Positions 9,944-21,995 of a stretch of 64,000 nt of DNA are shown piece by piece. Position numbers and translations under genes: made by a program. This DNA comes from Lunularia cruciata (lineage: Eukaryota > Streptophyta > Marchantiopsida > Lunulariales > Lunulariaceae), in NCBI GenBank assembly GCA_948567375.1, contig OX419756.1:40934333-40998332 (forward strand). Direction: 5' to 3'. The stretch's first letter is position 1. The number at the start of each line of letters is the position of its first letter. The notes under the pieces are model-generated. The model did no database searches, was not told where the DNA came from, and saw only the letters and a list, made by a program, of their open reading frames with translations.

Positions 9944-11990
9944 TCAGCAAATTGCGTTCAAGAGCATGTGTACCAGCATTAAATCGACGAAGTATCGATG
10001 GCCAATATTTCCGCCGGCCCACCTCGATTTGGTGGGAGGACGCCCATAATGCACACCATCATTCGTCTTGTGATCGAAGTGCCAAGGATACGTGTAATCA
10101 AAGCCGTCAAGTATCTGAAACCGCTCTAGATTCAGCCGCGTGAACTTGTCCACAATCAAATGGTTCATCATCTCCATTTTCTGAGGATTGAACGACTGAT
10201 TCCTCGCACTGCCTCCGGTGGTAACAGTGGTGCGGTACAGCAAGTCCGGCCTCTTAGCCTTCATGTCACCCCACACATTGGTCCAGAAATTGACAGCGTA
10301 GTCCACACCCTCCGTCATGAATTTCTCCATATCTCTCCAGAAAAGCCCATCGTGTAAACCCGAATTCATGAACATAAAATCCGGGGCCCTATCCCCTGTG
10401 AAGTACGACTTACATTGATCTGCAAACTCCTGGTTATGGATAGAAAACAATCCTTCGTAGTTCTTGGTCACGTTAGAGTGGCCGTTGAACATGCTGGTGA
10501 TACGAACGGAGGTTTTATTGTTGGACCCAGGGGCGTAGAAAACTGTATCCATCCTGCGCTCGAGAAACTTCACACTATGATTGAAGCCGAGGACGAAGTT
10601 CAAAAGATTTCTAATGGTGTCAATGTGGTTAGAGTCGCCCCAGAAATACAGCCATTTATTGTCCAGGCATTGCCATGCTTCCTCCTGTTTGAATATCTTA
10701 AATGCGCAGTGCGCAGAATAAACCCATCCATTGCTTTCGAGCTTGCCGACCTCTCCCTCGCACCAGGGGTCTTGACACTCGAGCGTCTCGTTCACGCAGA
10801 TCCATCTCCCATACCTGCTGTACTCGCAGTCCGGAGTGTTCTGCTCTCGAGTCCAACGTCCACTCCAATACTTCTTGCCAACGAAATCCTTCCTCTCGCA
10901 TTTGGGCAGAGTGGGGGCAGAAGTAGTGGCTTCTTCATCCTGGTGGGGTTGAGGCACAGTGAAGTCAATTCCGAGTGTTGCAACTTCCTGCAGTCTAGCC
11001 CATCGATGGGGATGGTATTCCAATCCGTGGAAATTCGAGAAGAGGAGGACGATTTTCAGCTCATATACGCCGGCGAACCGTGGATCAACCTGCACCCTCA
11101 CGGTGTACGTCCCATTTTGATGATCAAAAATCGGTGGCCGAGACTTCCACGTGGGCCCACTCAAATCCGTCTCGTAGTAGTCTCCTCCATGACACCGAGC
11201 TTCATCATTATCACCTATTGAGACTATCTGAAATTTATGCACCGGCCCGGCTTCCAACCGTATCAGCTCTGTCCCTTCTTGGACCTGTGGAAGACCAAGA
11301 ATCTGCCCTGTCTTCGTTCCCATGAAATGGCAGTCTTGGGTTCCATTCGCCCTGTATGCTCCCATGAGCACTTCAGTCTCATTCTCAATCACATGAGGGA
11401 ATTGCACCCAGTGCGGATCCTGTTGAGCAAAATTGAGGGGAGCAAACATGTCAGTTGCGAAACTCCAGAAACTGTGATACAATGCGGCTTAGACTCTAAT
11501 AGTTTTGAGAGTCCAGAAACCGTGATGCAATCCAGCTTAGACTCTAATAGTTTTGAGAGTCCAGAATACTTACTGTCAGCTCGGTGGGAACAACTGCTGT
11601 AATGCTGGTACCGGGTTCCTCGGGGACAGGAGAGTCATCGACTTCCCACTGAAGATCAGAGACGGTGCTCTCAGCGCCGTCTCCACGCATAGTGACGCGC
11701 TGGAAACGATTGTCGTCACTATATTCGCCACTGGACTCGGTAACGGCCTCAGGATGGACGGAACGCCAATGGGGTAGTCTCAAACCAACCTGTTGAACGA
11801 CTGAAAAATCATCTCCTATGACTAGGAAAACGGTCGACACCATGAGGGTGAAAAGTATCACTAGACATCCGTGTACGGTTCGTGTCCTCCATTGCAAGAG
11901 CCCTGCCTCGATCATTTGATAGCTCGTCTTCTCGCATCCCTCATGCGGCAGTGGCCCCCTCTGCTTCCTCATTGACAAGCTTTCTTTCAT
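9944..11990 (-). CDS. NXPE/PC-esterase-like type II membrane protein, two exons
   Basis: Exon 1 is 11990-11574 and exon 2 is 11419-9944, giving about 630 residues. The first ATG after an in-frame upstream TGA is at 11990. A hydrophobic segment at residues ~39-58 (GCLVILFTLM…) with basic residues before it suggests a type II Golgi/ER anchor. Residues ~140-300 form a filamin-like β-domain (FDHQNGTYTVRVQVDPRFAGVYEL). The SGNH/PC-esterase domain follows, with GDS at ~400-402 (YFWGDSNHID), an N-x-G-x-H-D block at ~490-496 and the D-x-x-H catalytic pair DGVH at ~593-596. There are many N-x-S/T sites and conserved-looking cysteines. This order is that of NXPE-type proteins; the related plant TBL/PMR5 family O-acetylates cell-wall glycans. 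A lumenal role on glycans or glycoproteins is inference. All catalytic motifs are intact. Confidence 0.85.
11420..11573 (-). other. Phase-0 intron of the PC-esterase gene
   Basis: The donor is ACA|GTAAGT at 11574/11573. The acceptor is a pyrimidine-rich …TTTTGCTCAACAG|GAT at 11420/11419. Both sides are phase 0. Length is 154 nt. Reading through the intron from exon 1 hits a stop within about 10 codons, and the exon-2 frame has no ATG at its open upstream edge (only TTG), so splicing is required. Confidence 0.8.
11464..11569. repeat. 48-bp tandem duplication inside the intron
   Basis: Two units (11474-11521 and 11522-11569) share CTTAGACTCTAATAGTTTTG and AGAGTCCAGAA and differ at a few positions. 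They fill most of the 154-nt intron and end four bases short of the splice donor. Confidence 0.85.
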
Positions 11991-12360
11991 TTCTGGCAAC
12001 GAGAATGGTCCTGTTAATGAAGATCAGGTGTTCCAATATCGACAGATGGGGCAACGTGACTTTGATTTGAATCGCAGAGAAACTGCTATTAACATGTCAG
12101 AAGCACAAAGGACCGAGAATATTCAGCTCAAAGCGCCTGATAAAACTCTATTTTGCAGCCCGCCATACGATGTGCTCGAGCACCTGATAGGGACTCGTGC
12201 TGCTTCAGTGCTGCTGCATAGCAACTAACCCTCCCACTCCGTCATCCTTCCCTCCTCGGGCCAGCTCCGACCTGCTGCTTTGACATAAGAAGCCTTCGCT
12301 CTACCTCTCGTACTGTTGCTCTTCACGCACACAAATTCGCCCTCAATTGCTACAGTTCAG

Positions 12361-12367
12361 TTTTATA
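12361..12367 (-). promoter_or_regulatory. TATA-box candidate for the PC-esterase gene
   Basis: Minus-strand TATAAAA lies about 370 bases upstream of the ATG at 11990. A palindromic TTTATATAAA at 12560-12569 is an alternative, about 570 bases upstream. No transcript evidence is available. Confidence 0.3.
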
Positions 12368-12529
12368 ATCCCTGGACCTCATATTTTTCGATCCCCGTTG
12401 CTGTAGTGTATCTCACATCCATGCTGGCTTTGGTGTCGTAGCCTCAACGAGGGGATCTACTGTCCACCTAGCATCGATATCCATTTCCGGAGTTGATCAG
12501 CGCTTGGCCGCACTCATTTCTCCCGACGC

Positions 12530-12570
12530 GACGTCACGTCAGGTAAAAAGACCACTGAGTTTATATAAAC
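12530..12570 (+). promoter_or_regulatory. ACGTCA pair followed by TATATAAA
   Basis: ACGTCACGTCA at 12531-12541 contains two TGACG cores in reverse, resembling the spaced TGACG pair bound by TGA-type bZIP factors. TTATATAAAC follows 20 bases later. The arrangement looks like a plus-strand core promoter, but no convincing plus-strand gene was found downstream. It may equally serve the minus-strand gene. Confidence 0.25.
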
Positions 12571-15500
12571 CCTTTCTTCTCAAGAAGATCCCCGATTGCT
12601 TTTACTTGTCGCTTCCGGGTTTCAACCTACAGATGTCTAAAACTATAGTACTGATATCAAGATAATAAAGTCGTGTATCTCGCAAGGCAGGTACGGTAAT
12701 TGTCGCTGAGGCACGCAGACCATCAGCAAGTTCAGCTCGTGGGTCCCTTCCTCAGACCTCCAGCCATGTGTTGCACAGCCGATCTTTCCCGTCTGTGGGC
12801 AATTGCTAGCCGGCCAGGTCCAGCCTTTCTTATTTCTGACAGAGTACAGAAAATATATAGTTGTACAGAAGCAGACAATCATATACTCGTTTACCGGCAG
12901 ATTCAAAGAAACAAACAAATCATTGAAGCCTTTCATCAACTATGATCTCCACTGAAGCCATCTGGTGTCCGCTCCTTGTACCGTCCTCTACAGTTCGTAC
13001 GTCCTCCTCAACTTCGCCTGTCCCGCTCTCAAAATGTCTTTCTCTAATCTTGCTAATAGAGAAAGGTGGACAACAATAGTCGCGTCAAGATTAGAAATAC
13101 TTGGAATGATGGTTGTGGTGGAGTGTCGATTGCAGGAGAAATTATAGTCATTTCTCCTTAAAGTAGAAGGAGAAGATGGAGACCGATCTGTAGTCCAGGT
13201 GAAGAGGAGAGGTGGGATTTCATCGAGGCTCCTGATATGGCTCTTCTGCATTTGTGTGACCAATTAAGAGTCTGTTTGGATAAATTAATCGGAATCTCGA
13301 ATTAGGTAATTTAGGAAATGCTATTTTGTGATCAACCCAAGAGCAAATATTGGGGGGCTGCACGTGGGAGACGTATCTATCAGCCAATGAACAAAATTAC
13401 AGTGTTAAGCAAGTCCTGGATGTCTTCCACTTTCTCAGTTTCAGCATTCAAAACTCCGTCCTTAAAACCAATAATGCATTTCTAATCATAGGTCTTCTTA
13501 ACTCGACCATTCAAAGGATTTTCCAGACTTCACAGACCTCTTCAGTAATCCGTCGGGTGTTTACTGGTTTAAAGTAAAAAAAAATTAATTGTTTTCCAAA
13601 TATCTGATATCCACTTTATCTAGTGAATACATACATGTCAAACGTCGAAACATGAAAGTATATTATATACCAGCCCGAACAGTTTATTTCAACTATGATA
13701 TTGTTTGACGTATCATATCAATATGCGCTTTAAAGTTTTAGTGGATATTTGTGAAGTTGAGTATTCTTCTCCTCGAAAACGAAAATTCGAAGTAGTTTTT
13801 AATTTACTTAGCATTGACTATGATCTTCAGTGGCCAAGTTTGACAATAGTCATTTGTTCCCTAAGGTTTCGATAGACAAAAATGAGGACCCAACTCAAAG
13901 CTCTTTCTTTTCTTGTTTATACTGTTGATGTCCCACCTTGAAGAGCACGACCACTCCTCTGTACTTAGGACTCCCTCACGACGATGACTTGGATTAAGAA
14001 ATTTGAAGTAGACAGGTCAATTAGAGTGGGGTTAGGATAATGTAAACTTCCGTCGCATGAAAAGCTATGCGGCGATGGTTGTAGATTTCTAAGCTCCAGT
14101 CTTCTTCTAAATCGTGATGTAGCAAGAGGGAAACCGTCATATCATACATAGGAAAGACATCAGTTTACCAGATATCAGAGTGGCCTGAAATAGATGAGCC
14201 ATGCGTGATAACACTGATCAGTTCTTACTGAAGAACCTCCACACTCGAGTTTTCTCCATGTTCCCTCGTGTTTTCTCTCATTGCTTTCTTCCCACTACTC
14301 CAATCATCTCCTCGAATCGGCAGTTTGGGAACCTAGTTATAGAACCCGGACAGAGGAGAAATGTTCATGAACCGGGGTATTCAGGACGAGGATCCAGCTT
14401 GCTGAACCTGCTGCGGTACGTAATTTCATCTTCACTTTTCGTTGACAATACACCAGCTCTGCTCAGCCACGAATAATTTTCTTCCACTGTGCAGTAATTC
14501 AGCAATTCAACCGGTGGTAGGTAGGGCCGACACCCTCTCTCGGACGCCAGATAAGGCGACAGGAAAGGTTTTGACCTAAAGTTGGCAACAACTAGGAGGT
14601 TTACCTTCACCGACCACACCCAACCTCGCTCACTTTGTCATAATGTCGCCTGGATCCCATCTTCGCTTGCCAGAAGACGAAGCTCGATCAAATCAAAACT
14701 CGTAAGTCCGACCGATTTAGCAAATCAAACAGGAGAGAAAGTCGACGACGGCACGTACAATCTTCTAACATGAGATTCTATGGACTGCACCAGAGATTCT
14801 CTCCGCGTCCCTGACTTGACTTCCTTACCCTTGTTATTGACCGTTTGACAATTGGGAAATAGGGGGATGGGGAGTACGAGGACGGCAAAGAGAGAGAAGG
14901 AATTAGGTTATACATTGTAAGACGAAGAAAAAGAGGCAAAAGGACCTGACATGAAGTTTTTACTTTCGAAACATATATTAGACTATAGGTGAAAATTTTA
15001 TCTTTTTAGTTTTTTTAGTTTTTTTAATATATAAGTTTAAGGTTATGAAATTTTAATTGGATTAAATATATTTATAAAGTTCCTATATATTTTTCTACTA
15101 CTGTTTTAGATATAGTATTTTTAATTTTTGTTGTTCTCAAATTGTAATCTCAATTTTCTTTGGTATTTTAAATTATGAGGATGAAAATAAAAAATAAATA
15201 TGTTTGTAATGTTCAATGTTTTGAGACTTCATATTTATTCATGTGAGGTGAGATACAAGGAGGTTGGATATTACATTTCATCATAATTTTTGTATTAGCT
15301 ATGACTTCATTTCTTAGATGTTTCTTAGAGCGAGTCAAGATATACTAGCACAATGTATCATAGATTTTTTACGTTGCAAGTGTAAAGATCCATACATAAA
15401 AGATGTAAAAAGCTAAGATTAGACCACTTAGGATACTCACATGAGGCAGGTGACCAGTATTGATGTTGTTCATATCCCAAACTATATAAGCTATATTGAT

Positions 15501-18500
15501 CCCTTTGTTCATCATTCCATATATATATGTGGTTAGAGTAATAAAAGTGATCAGCATTCCAAGCAAAATGTAGTTTATGGTTCTTTAATACTCGTTTCAT
15601 CACTAGACACTCATTTTATAAGTTTCCTTGTGTAGCATGATGAGACTAACAAGATTTTTGCTTGCTATTTAATTTGAGTCAAGCACAAGACCCTTAGGAT
15701 GTAAATTAGTCCATAGTAGGATTTTGGTGGTATTGTGTTAGTTAAAATCAGTTAAATGTAGTAATAACTAGATTATTTGTATCTCTAACTAAGTTAGTAT
15801 GGCTAAATAAAACGAAAGATCCAAAATTTTGTTGTTGAATACTCAATATGATCCAAATTAAATTTTAATTTAGATTATATGAGAATTTGACCTCTTAAGA
15901 GAAATTTCTATTACATTTGTACTTTTTAGGGGATTTAATATCATATTATGTTGGAAAGGAAGCTCCATCTTGGACAATGTAGGGCTAGATTGACTTAAGA
16001 TATATAGTAAATATCAAAATATTAAAGGCTCCACTGAGTTTTTGAGACCTTGGCAACAGACTTATGTCAAGTAAGATAGATTTTACTTGATCTTAGAATA
16101 TAATTTAATTTTAATGACAAGAAATTCCTAAATTTCCAAGGAACATGTTTAAAAGGTTCCAAAGGAAGGCATGTCATGCCAAGAATCTATATGGAAACTT
16201 ATTAATCTAAGATCTTTACCTAGGATGATGTTACTAAGTTATCATCAGATCTAGGAGAATAACTATGGTAAGTATATAAGGAGAGGCTTATGAGAGGAAA
16301 GACATCAAATTTTAGCTAACTTGGAGCCAAGATTGAATGAATGGAATGAAGCTTTTGAGTATCAATTATATTTAAGAGGTAAAGAGTGAGGTTTTCTACT
16401 TGAAAATGCAAATATTGTGGTTGTTGATCTTGGATGAACCTCAAACTCTAGAGTACCTCTATACAAATGTCACTAAAAGATCTTTCATAGTAACAATGGT
16501 GGAGTCTACCGTTATGAGTTATATTGGAAGAGCTTTGAGATAAGAGAGTGAATGAAATATTTATTTTTGGTTTGTTATATTTGATGGTGAGAGACAAGCC
16601 CTTCATAGTATATATTTATAGATCTCTTGTAGGAATTAGCTGGTTCTTATTTCTCTTATTCTCATAATGATGATTTTTTTATATGAGAAAGGGATTATAG
16701 TGCAAAGAGAAATGGCTGCTAGATTTCATTAATTTCAAGTTGTGGATAAGGTTATCTTACTAGAAAATTCAATTTGAGTTGTATATTTTAGAAAACCATT
16801 TTAGTCGTAGAATATTGTAGATTCAACTTGGTCATAATGGTGAAAGATCTTGGATTAAATAGAGAGTATAGTAGTGCTCAATGAGCACTTTGTTTATTGC
16901 TTGTCCAATTAACCAGAGTTTTTTCTCCTTTTACCTACTACATTCTCCATTTAGAGAGGGAATATCATTAGAGGTCTTAAAGTATCAACATAAGGAATTA
17001 TTATGTCTTTATAGATGTTTTTCACATACAATTTCCAAGGCTCCATTGCTCCCTTCATGGAGCTTGAAAGGGATGGTTTATGAGTATCTAAGAGATTTAT
17101 TCCAAGTATATGATCCCTCTAGTGGTACTAAAAATAGTTCTTGCGGTGTTGTTTCAAGTGGTTATAGCAATAGCAAGAGAGAAGCTTCATATATCAATTA
17201 GCAAGCTTCATAACTAGTTGTAAGTTGACTTCTTCTTATAGAGGACACATGGACATTAGATTGATAATTATTTGCACCTTGTTAACAATATATTGTTCTT
17301 CAACATTGTTCTCATTTCCAATGATATCTCAATCCAAATCATTTTGGAATTGCTACATTGGGAGGTTGTGAGTTGTTTCACTTGGCACTAGATTATTCTT
17401 AGATATCAATCCAAATTAAGTTATCATCTAGGTGGATAATGTTTCTAATATGATTTCAATTGAATTGATCTTTAGAGTGCATAAGGATGTTGTTGGATCT
17501 ATAGTGAGTTTTATTCTTTTTTTACAACATATTTTTATAATTTTTGTTCTCTTTACTACCAATATACCTTCTCTTAAAAATGAGTAACTATTCTTTAGTA
17601 AAATTCAAATGCATAGATTCTTTAGGAGGATCTTTATTTTCCATTGCTGATTTTTTATTTCTTTTTAGTGAGAAATAGATTCATAGATGTACTTCATGTT
17701 GAGAATCGCTCTATTAAGATGTAATACAAATTGGCAATAATAATGAATAAAGATCAGGCTAGAAGTCATAAGAGACAACTCACATGACTATTGTTCATAA
17801 ATGAACAAACATCATTGACTATGACTAATCCAGATCATAGACTGACAAATCAGCATATTGACCACTAAAATAATGAGTTGTTCTAGATCAAACATTGAGA
17901 TTGTCTACTTTCTACTTACTTGATGGGATAAATTTTCCATTTAGTTTAATATGAAAACATTAGAAAGTGTTTTTATTCATTGCCATGGTGCAAATAGTAT
18001 GTAAGACTCTCTAGTGTATCAAGCAACTAGTGTATCATGTGACTAGAGGCTAGATTGGTCATTTCATGAAATATTTTGAGCAAGCAAGGATCCCAAAACT
18101 TTTACTTGTTGTAACTTTGCAATCCAACATCCATTAGAGGTGTTCTTAGTACCATTAAAAAATTATAGTCTTGGTACCATTGCAAAACTTTCCAATGCTA
18201 CAATTCATGGCTATGAAGTAGTATTAAGAAAGTTATTCCTCAAAAACTTATTAGTTTTTCCTCTAAACCTTGAAACCTTTTAATAAGACCTCAATTTGAC
18301 TTATCTATTACACTTTTAGAACAAAGACCTAGTAATTATGCAAAATAGACTTGATTTTTGTTTTAGAAAGAACCTTCTTACTTGGATGTCAAGATCCAGA
18401 ATTCAAAAATATCGCAAACCTTCACCAATAATTGAGGAGAAAGTTGAGAAAAACCAAGTAGACTCTTCTAAGGCACACAAAGAAGATCTAAACGTGCAAG

Positions 18501-18630
18501 AAATAATTTCAAGTCCTTGTAGAGTAAGAAGAAGAGCCTCAAGACAAGTTCAGATAGAAAGAGCATAGAGACAAGTTACAAGATAGAGAAGTGGTCGGGA
18601 GTCGGCAACTTCTTTCTCTAGTCTTGTTAG
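12571..18630. other. Intergenic; GC-richer to ~14.9 kb, then AT-rich; no gene recognised
   Basis: Up to about 14.9 kb composition resembles the gene island; small frames at 12643-12939 (-), 12988-13263 (-), 14201-14476 (+) and 14365-14619 (-) have no motif that I can name. From about 14.95 kb on, the sequence is AT-rich with only short frames (15358-15603 minus, 16881-17201 plus). I see no LTR, domain or RNA-gene signature in it. Confidence 0.4.
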
Positions 18631-19279
18631 ATAAGTGGCAAGCTGATGGTAAAGGAGCAAGGGAGTTCCCTATTCAAGGAGAAGCCATCAAGGATGCATG
18701 ATGAGGATTGGGAGGACCTTTGCTCATGTGCATGCAATGAGATCAGATTGCATTTCAATCCCAACATTCAGATGTAGGTTTTGACTTACACAAAATCATA
18801 TGATTTGTTGTGGGATCTTAAGAAGAGATACCTAAACAAACATCATATTTATCAAGAATGCATGCCAAGACCTTGTTGTAGTCTTGTATGATGAAGAAGG
18901 CTGATGATTTGTTGGCTCATGTCCAAAAACTCCCAAGTTTGGCATGTTAGATTGTTGCTTTGGGAGATCAGTCAATGAACAATGAAGACAAGGCATTCAT
19001 GTTACTAAGATATCTGCCAAAGAGTCTTGAAAACCTACTCCAAAATTTGATGCATGATAAGAAGAAGCTTGTTTTTGAGGACATTCAATCTATACTATTT
19101 TTAGAGTACATCAGGAAGATGGAAATTGGAAGTAAATCATCTAGATCCTTTGTTGCCTTGATAGTGGAGATGGAGAGAGGCCCAACAAGAGGTATAGAGA
19201 TTTTTGGACAATAGAGAAATCAATCAAAGAGTAAACCCCAATTCAGGTCCAAGTCAAGAGATGACAACAATAAGAAGAG

Positions 19280-19336
19280 GGTTGTCATTTGTTGGATGTG
19301 TGGCCAAGAAGGCCACATTAAGAACAATTGCATCAA
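19280..19336 (+). pseudogene. Copia I nucleocapsid zinc knuckle
   Basis: The plus frame reads CWMCGQEGHIKNNC, an intact C-x2-C-x4-H-x4-C RNA-binding knuckle. It lies just before the point where the solo LTR of family C interrupts the element. Confidence 0.8.
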
Positions 19337-19367
19337 CAAGACAAATGATAGTAAGAAGGAGAAGTAT

Positions 19368-20102
19368 TGTAATACCACTAGCTAGCCATATGATCTAGAT
19401 GTGAAATTTGGTTTGGTAACATCTAGAATGATGTTATACATGATGGTCAAAATAGATCAGATAGAAGTATCACCAAAAGAGTACTAATACTACTAATAGA
19501 GCAAAAACCAAAATAGACTTGAAAACCTTAGAACCAATAGCTAGACATATGATTTAAAGGTGAGAATTGGTTTGGTAACATTTGGAAGGATGTTACACAT
19601 GATGGACTAAATAGATTAGAAAGAGGTATCACCAAAAGGAGACTTCTACTAATAGAGTAGGAACCGAAATATGCCTGAAATCTTTGAAGGCAATTTTGGA
19701 GGCCTAAACGGATGAATTAGGCCTCAAAAATGTGCAGAGTCTCCCCCTCAACAAAGGAAATGTTGGCATTCCCTCCCCTTGGTTTGTCTTGTCAAGAGCT
19801 TTCCAATGGTACCTTACGTGATTGTGAGATTCCTATAAGAAGATTCCCTAAAAGATTCCCTTTAGTCAAAGCCTGTTTGACCAACCGGAAAGGACCCAGA
19901 CCGACAAGTCACCATCCAAGTAAGTAATCCAAGGGTGGAGCTTGTTAACATGTCACCTATTTGTGTGCCTAATCCTATGGTGGAGCTTCCTAGGAGAAGA
20001 TCCTCTTTGTCTATATAATAAAGAGAAGGTGCTCCTTTGGGGCACAAAATGTTGAGTGTGTAATTTGTGTTTTCTCTCTTCTCTTGTCCTCGGAGCATTA
20101 AA
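19368..20102 (-). repeat. Solo LTR of chromovirus family C in copia I
   Basis: 735 bp, starting TGTAATACC and ending …CTCGGAGCATTAAA (CA mutated to AA). It is homologous in reverse to 36398-37132 and 42872-43577. It is flanked by AGTAT (19363-19367) and AGTAC (20103-20107), a 5-bp target duplication with one change. Copia coding continues across the site. No internal element sequence remains, so it formed by LTR-LTR recombination after insertion. Confidence 0.85.
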
Positions 20103-20224
20103 AGTACAAAGCATCATCATCAGCAAATATTACTATTATTGAAGATGATATTCTTGATGACCTTGTGGGTGACCAAATTTTATGAACCAAGGACTATATC
20201 CTTATATCATCTGAAGTTGAGGAT

Positions 20225-21700
20225 GATGAATGGATTTTGGATTCTACCTTTTCATTGCATATTTGTTACAAAAGAGAATTCTTTTGTTTTTTCTCTATGA
20301 TGGATAGTCTAGTTTTGATGGGGAAAAATCATCCTTGTTGGATTGATAGTGTTGATTTAGTGAAGATACAAATGTTAGATGAAGTTATTCACACATTCCA
20401 TAATGTATGGTACATTCTTGAATTGAGAAATAATTTGATGTCTCTTGGTGAATTGGATGGTAAAGGCTTTTGCTTTAGTGTCAATAATGGAGTAATGAGA
20501 GTGATGATTGGAAAGCAAGTCATCATAAGAGCAGTAAAGCAATGTAGGAACCTATTTGTTCTAGAGGGAATCTAGAGGGAACCTATTTGAGGAGCAACCT
20601 TAGCAATAACATCTCAAGAGGAGATAGCTTGATTATGGAACATGTGACTAGGCCATATGATTGAGCAAGGCTTAGCCAATCTACATAAAGCAACGATTAC
20701 TACTAGGTTTTCAATCTTGTAAACTTGTTTTTTTGCAAGCATTGTATGTTTGGCAAGCAGAAGAGAAGTGTTTCTAGAGTTGGTACTCATAACTCCAAGG
20801 AGATGCTTATGTATGTTTGTTTTGATATGTGAGTTCAATCCCCTATTCCCTCACATTTTGGGACGGAATACTATGTGTCCTTTGTGGATGACTACTCAAG
20901 ATTATTTCATGTAAAACAAGTTTGAGGTCTTTGAAATCTTCAAGAAGTAGAAGGCCTAAGTGGAGACACATACCAAGAAGAAGGTGAGATGTTTACATAC
21001 AAATAATGGCAGGGAGTACAAGTCTCATGAGTTTTGGATTTATTGCAAAAAAGAAAGGATAACTTGCCATCTTGTAGCAATTTATACTGTGGAGCCAAAT
21101 GGTATAGCAAAGAGGCATAATTGCATATTTTTGGAAAGAGACATTCTCGGTGATTTGATGTATTCAAAGGAGGACAAAGTCTTTGACAATGACCACCACT
21201 TAAAAGCAAATGAGGAAGAGCCTATGTTTAGCAATGCTTCCAAAGCTATGGCTATGAAGGCTAATTGTTGAGCGCTTGCCAAGAAGATGAAGGAGCAAGC
21301 AATGTCACATTTTAAGCACAACAAGTCAGTCAGCAGATGAGGAGTATGAGGTGCTATATTTGCATACTATGATCCCAAAGACCAAGACGTAGCTCTTCAA
21401 TCTAAAAATTTGTATATGTGAAGTTAACACACTACACGGAGTATGTTGAGCCAAGTAGGTTTACCACAAATTTTGTAGGCTGAAGCTTGAAATACCTTAG
21501 CTTATTTGCTAAATCTTTTTCTCATAGTGCAATTGATTTGAAGATGCCTTTTGAGATAATGCATGATAGACTTGCCAATTACTCTAGTTTGTGAGTTTTG
21601 AGCTAAGATGCATATGCTCATTTTCACAAGGAGAATTAGACCAAGTTACATCCAAAGGTACTTTAGTGTATTTTCCTTGGCTATTAGCATGGAGTAAAGG
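20225..21700 (+). pseudogene. Copia I protease and integrase, broken
   Basis: WILDS at about 20237 marks the copia protease entry, with the catalytic triplet altered to D-S-T. It is followed by a pre-integrase region (LMSLGELDGKGF). The integrase is seen as HTNNGREYKSHEFW, where the catalytic Asp appears as Asn, and PNGIAKRHN, where the expected Glu is Lys. The C-terminal part (about 21480-21720) has the AEALNT-like and P-F-E-I blocks but many stops. Both integrase catalytic residues seem lost. An unmatched segment at about 21160-21450 may be a further insertion. Confidence 0.7.
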
Positions 21701-21885
21701 GTTACCAATTGTGCAATCCAGTGAATTATGAACTAGTTATCAATAGGATGTATGCTTCAATGAATCCAAATTATTGATGCAAGGAGAGGAAAAGACTCCC
21801 TTGGCTGACAAAGGCAAATTTGCTATCACAAATATAGTTGAGAGGAAGATCTTTTATGATTTTTTATTTATGATTTGCCACAAGG

Positions 21886-21995
21886 ATAATTGTTGTGCAT
21901 ATATACATCACTACACAACAAACATTAATGTCAACATCATACACTTTAGAAGCACAACTCACACATAAGTTATACATAGACTCTAAAATGCCACA
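21886..21995 (-). repeat. Second copy of the family B 3' untranslated region
   Basis: It matches 22446-22548 over about 100 bases (GTTGTGCATATATACAT…CCACAAT). It lies beyond the truncated LTR, so the order is UTR-LTR(partial)-UTR. The join to the LTR falls at a shared AATCA. Confidence 0.75.

Larger units (their letters stand above)
18640..21875 (+). mobile_element. Ty1/copia remnant I (gag-protease-integrase)
   Basis: Plus-strand order: copia capsid region (about 18640-19250, including LLWDLKKRYLNKHH), nucleocapsid knuckle (19287-19330), solo-LTR interruption (19368-20102), protease (about 20230), pre-integrase region, and integrase (about 20990-21700). No RT or RNase H part is visible before family-B sequence begins at 21886. 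Stops are frequent throughout. The gag-PR-IN order, with integrase before any RT, identifies it as copia rather than gypsy. Confidence 0.8.

Noticed and set aside
10415-11221. Open plus-strand frame of 268 codons
   Set aside because: It lies wholly opposite exon 2 of the PC-esterase gene, has no motif, and the minus-strand frame carries the catalytic blocks; it is a shadow of GC-rich coding sequence.
9944-11482. Exon 2 frame taken as a complete gene starting at 11482
   Set aside because: The upstream edge of the open frame is TTG, not ATG, and lies in the intron; a good acceptor (CAG at 11420) and the exon-1 membrane anchor give a better model.
12643-13263. Two minus-strand frames upstream of the PC-esterase gene
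   Set aside because: They could be upstream exons, but the gene already has an ATG after an in-frame stop and its own membrane anchor; no motif supports them.
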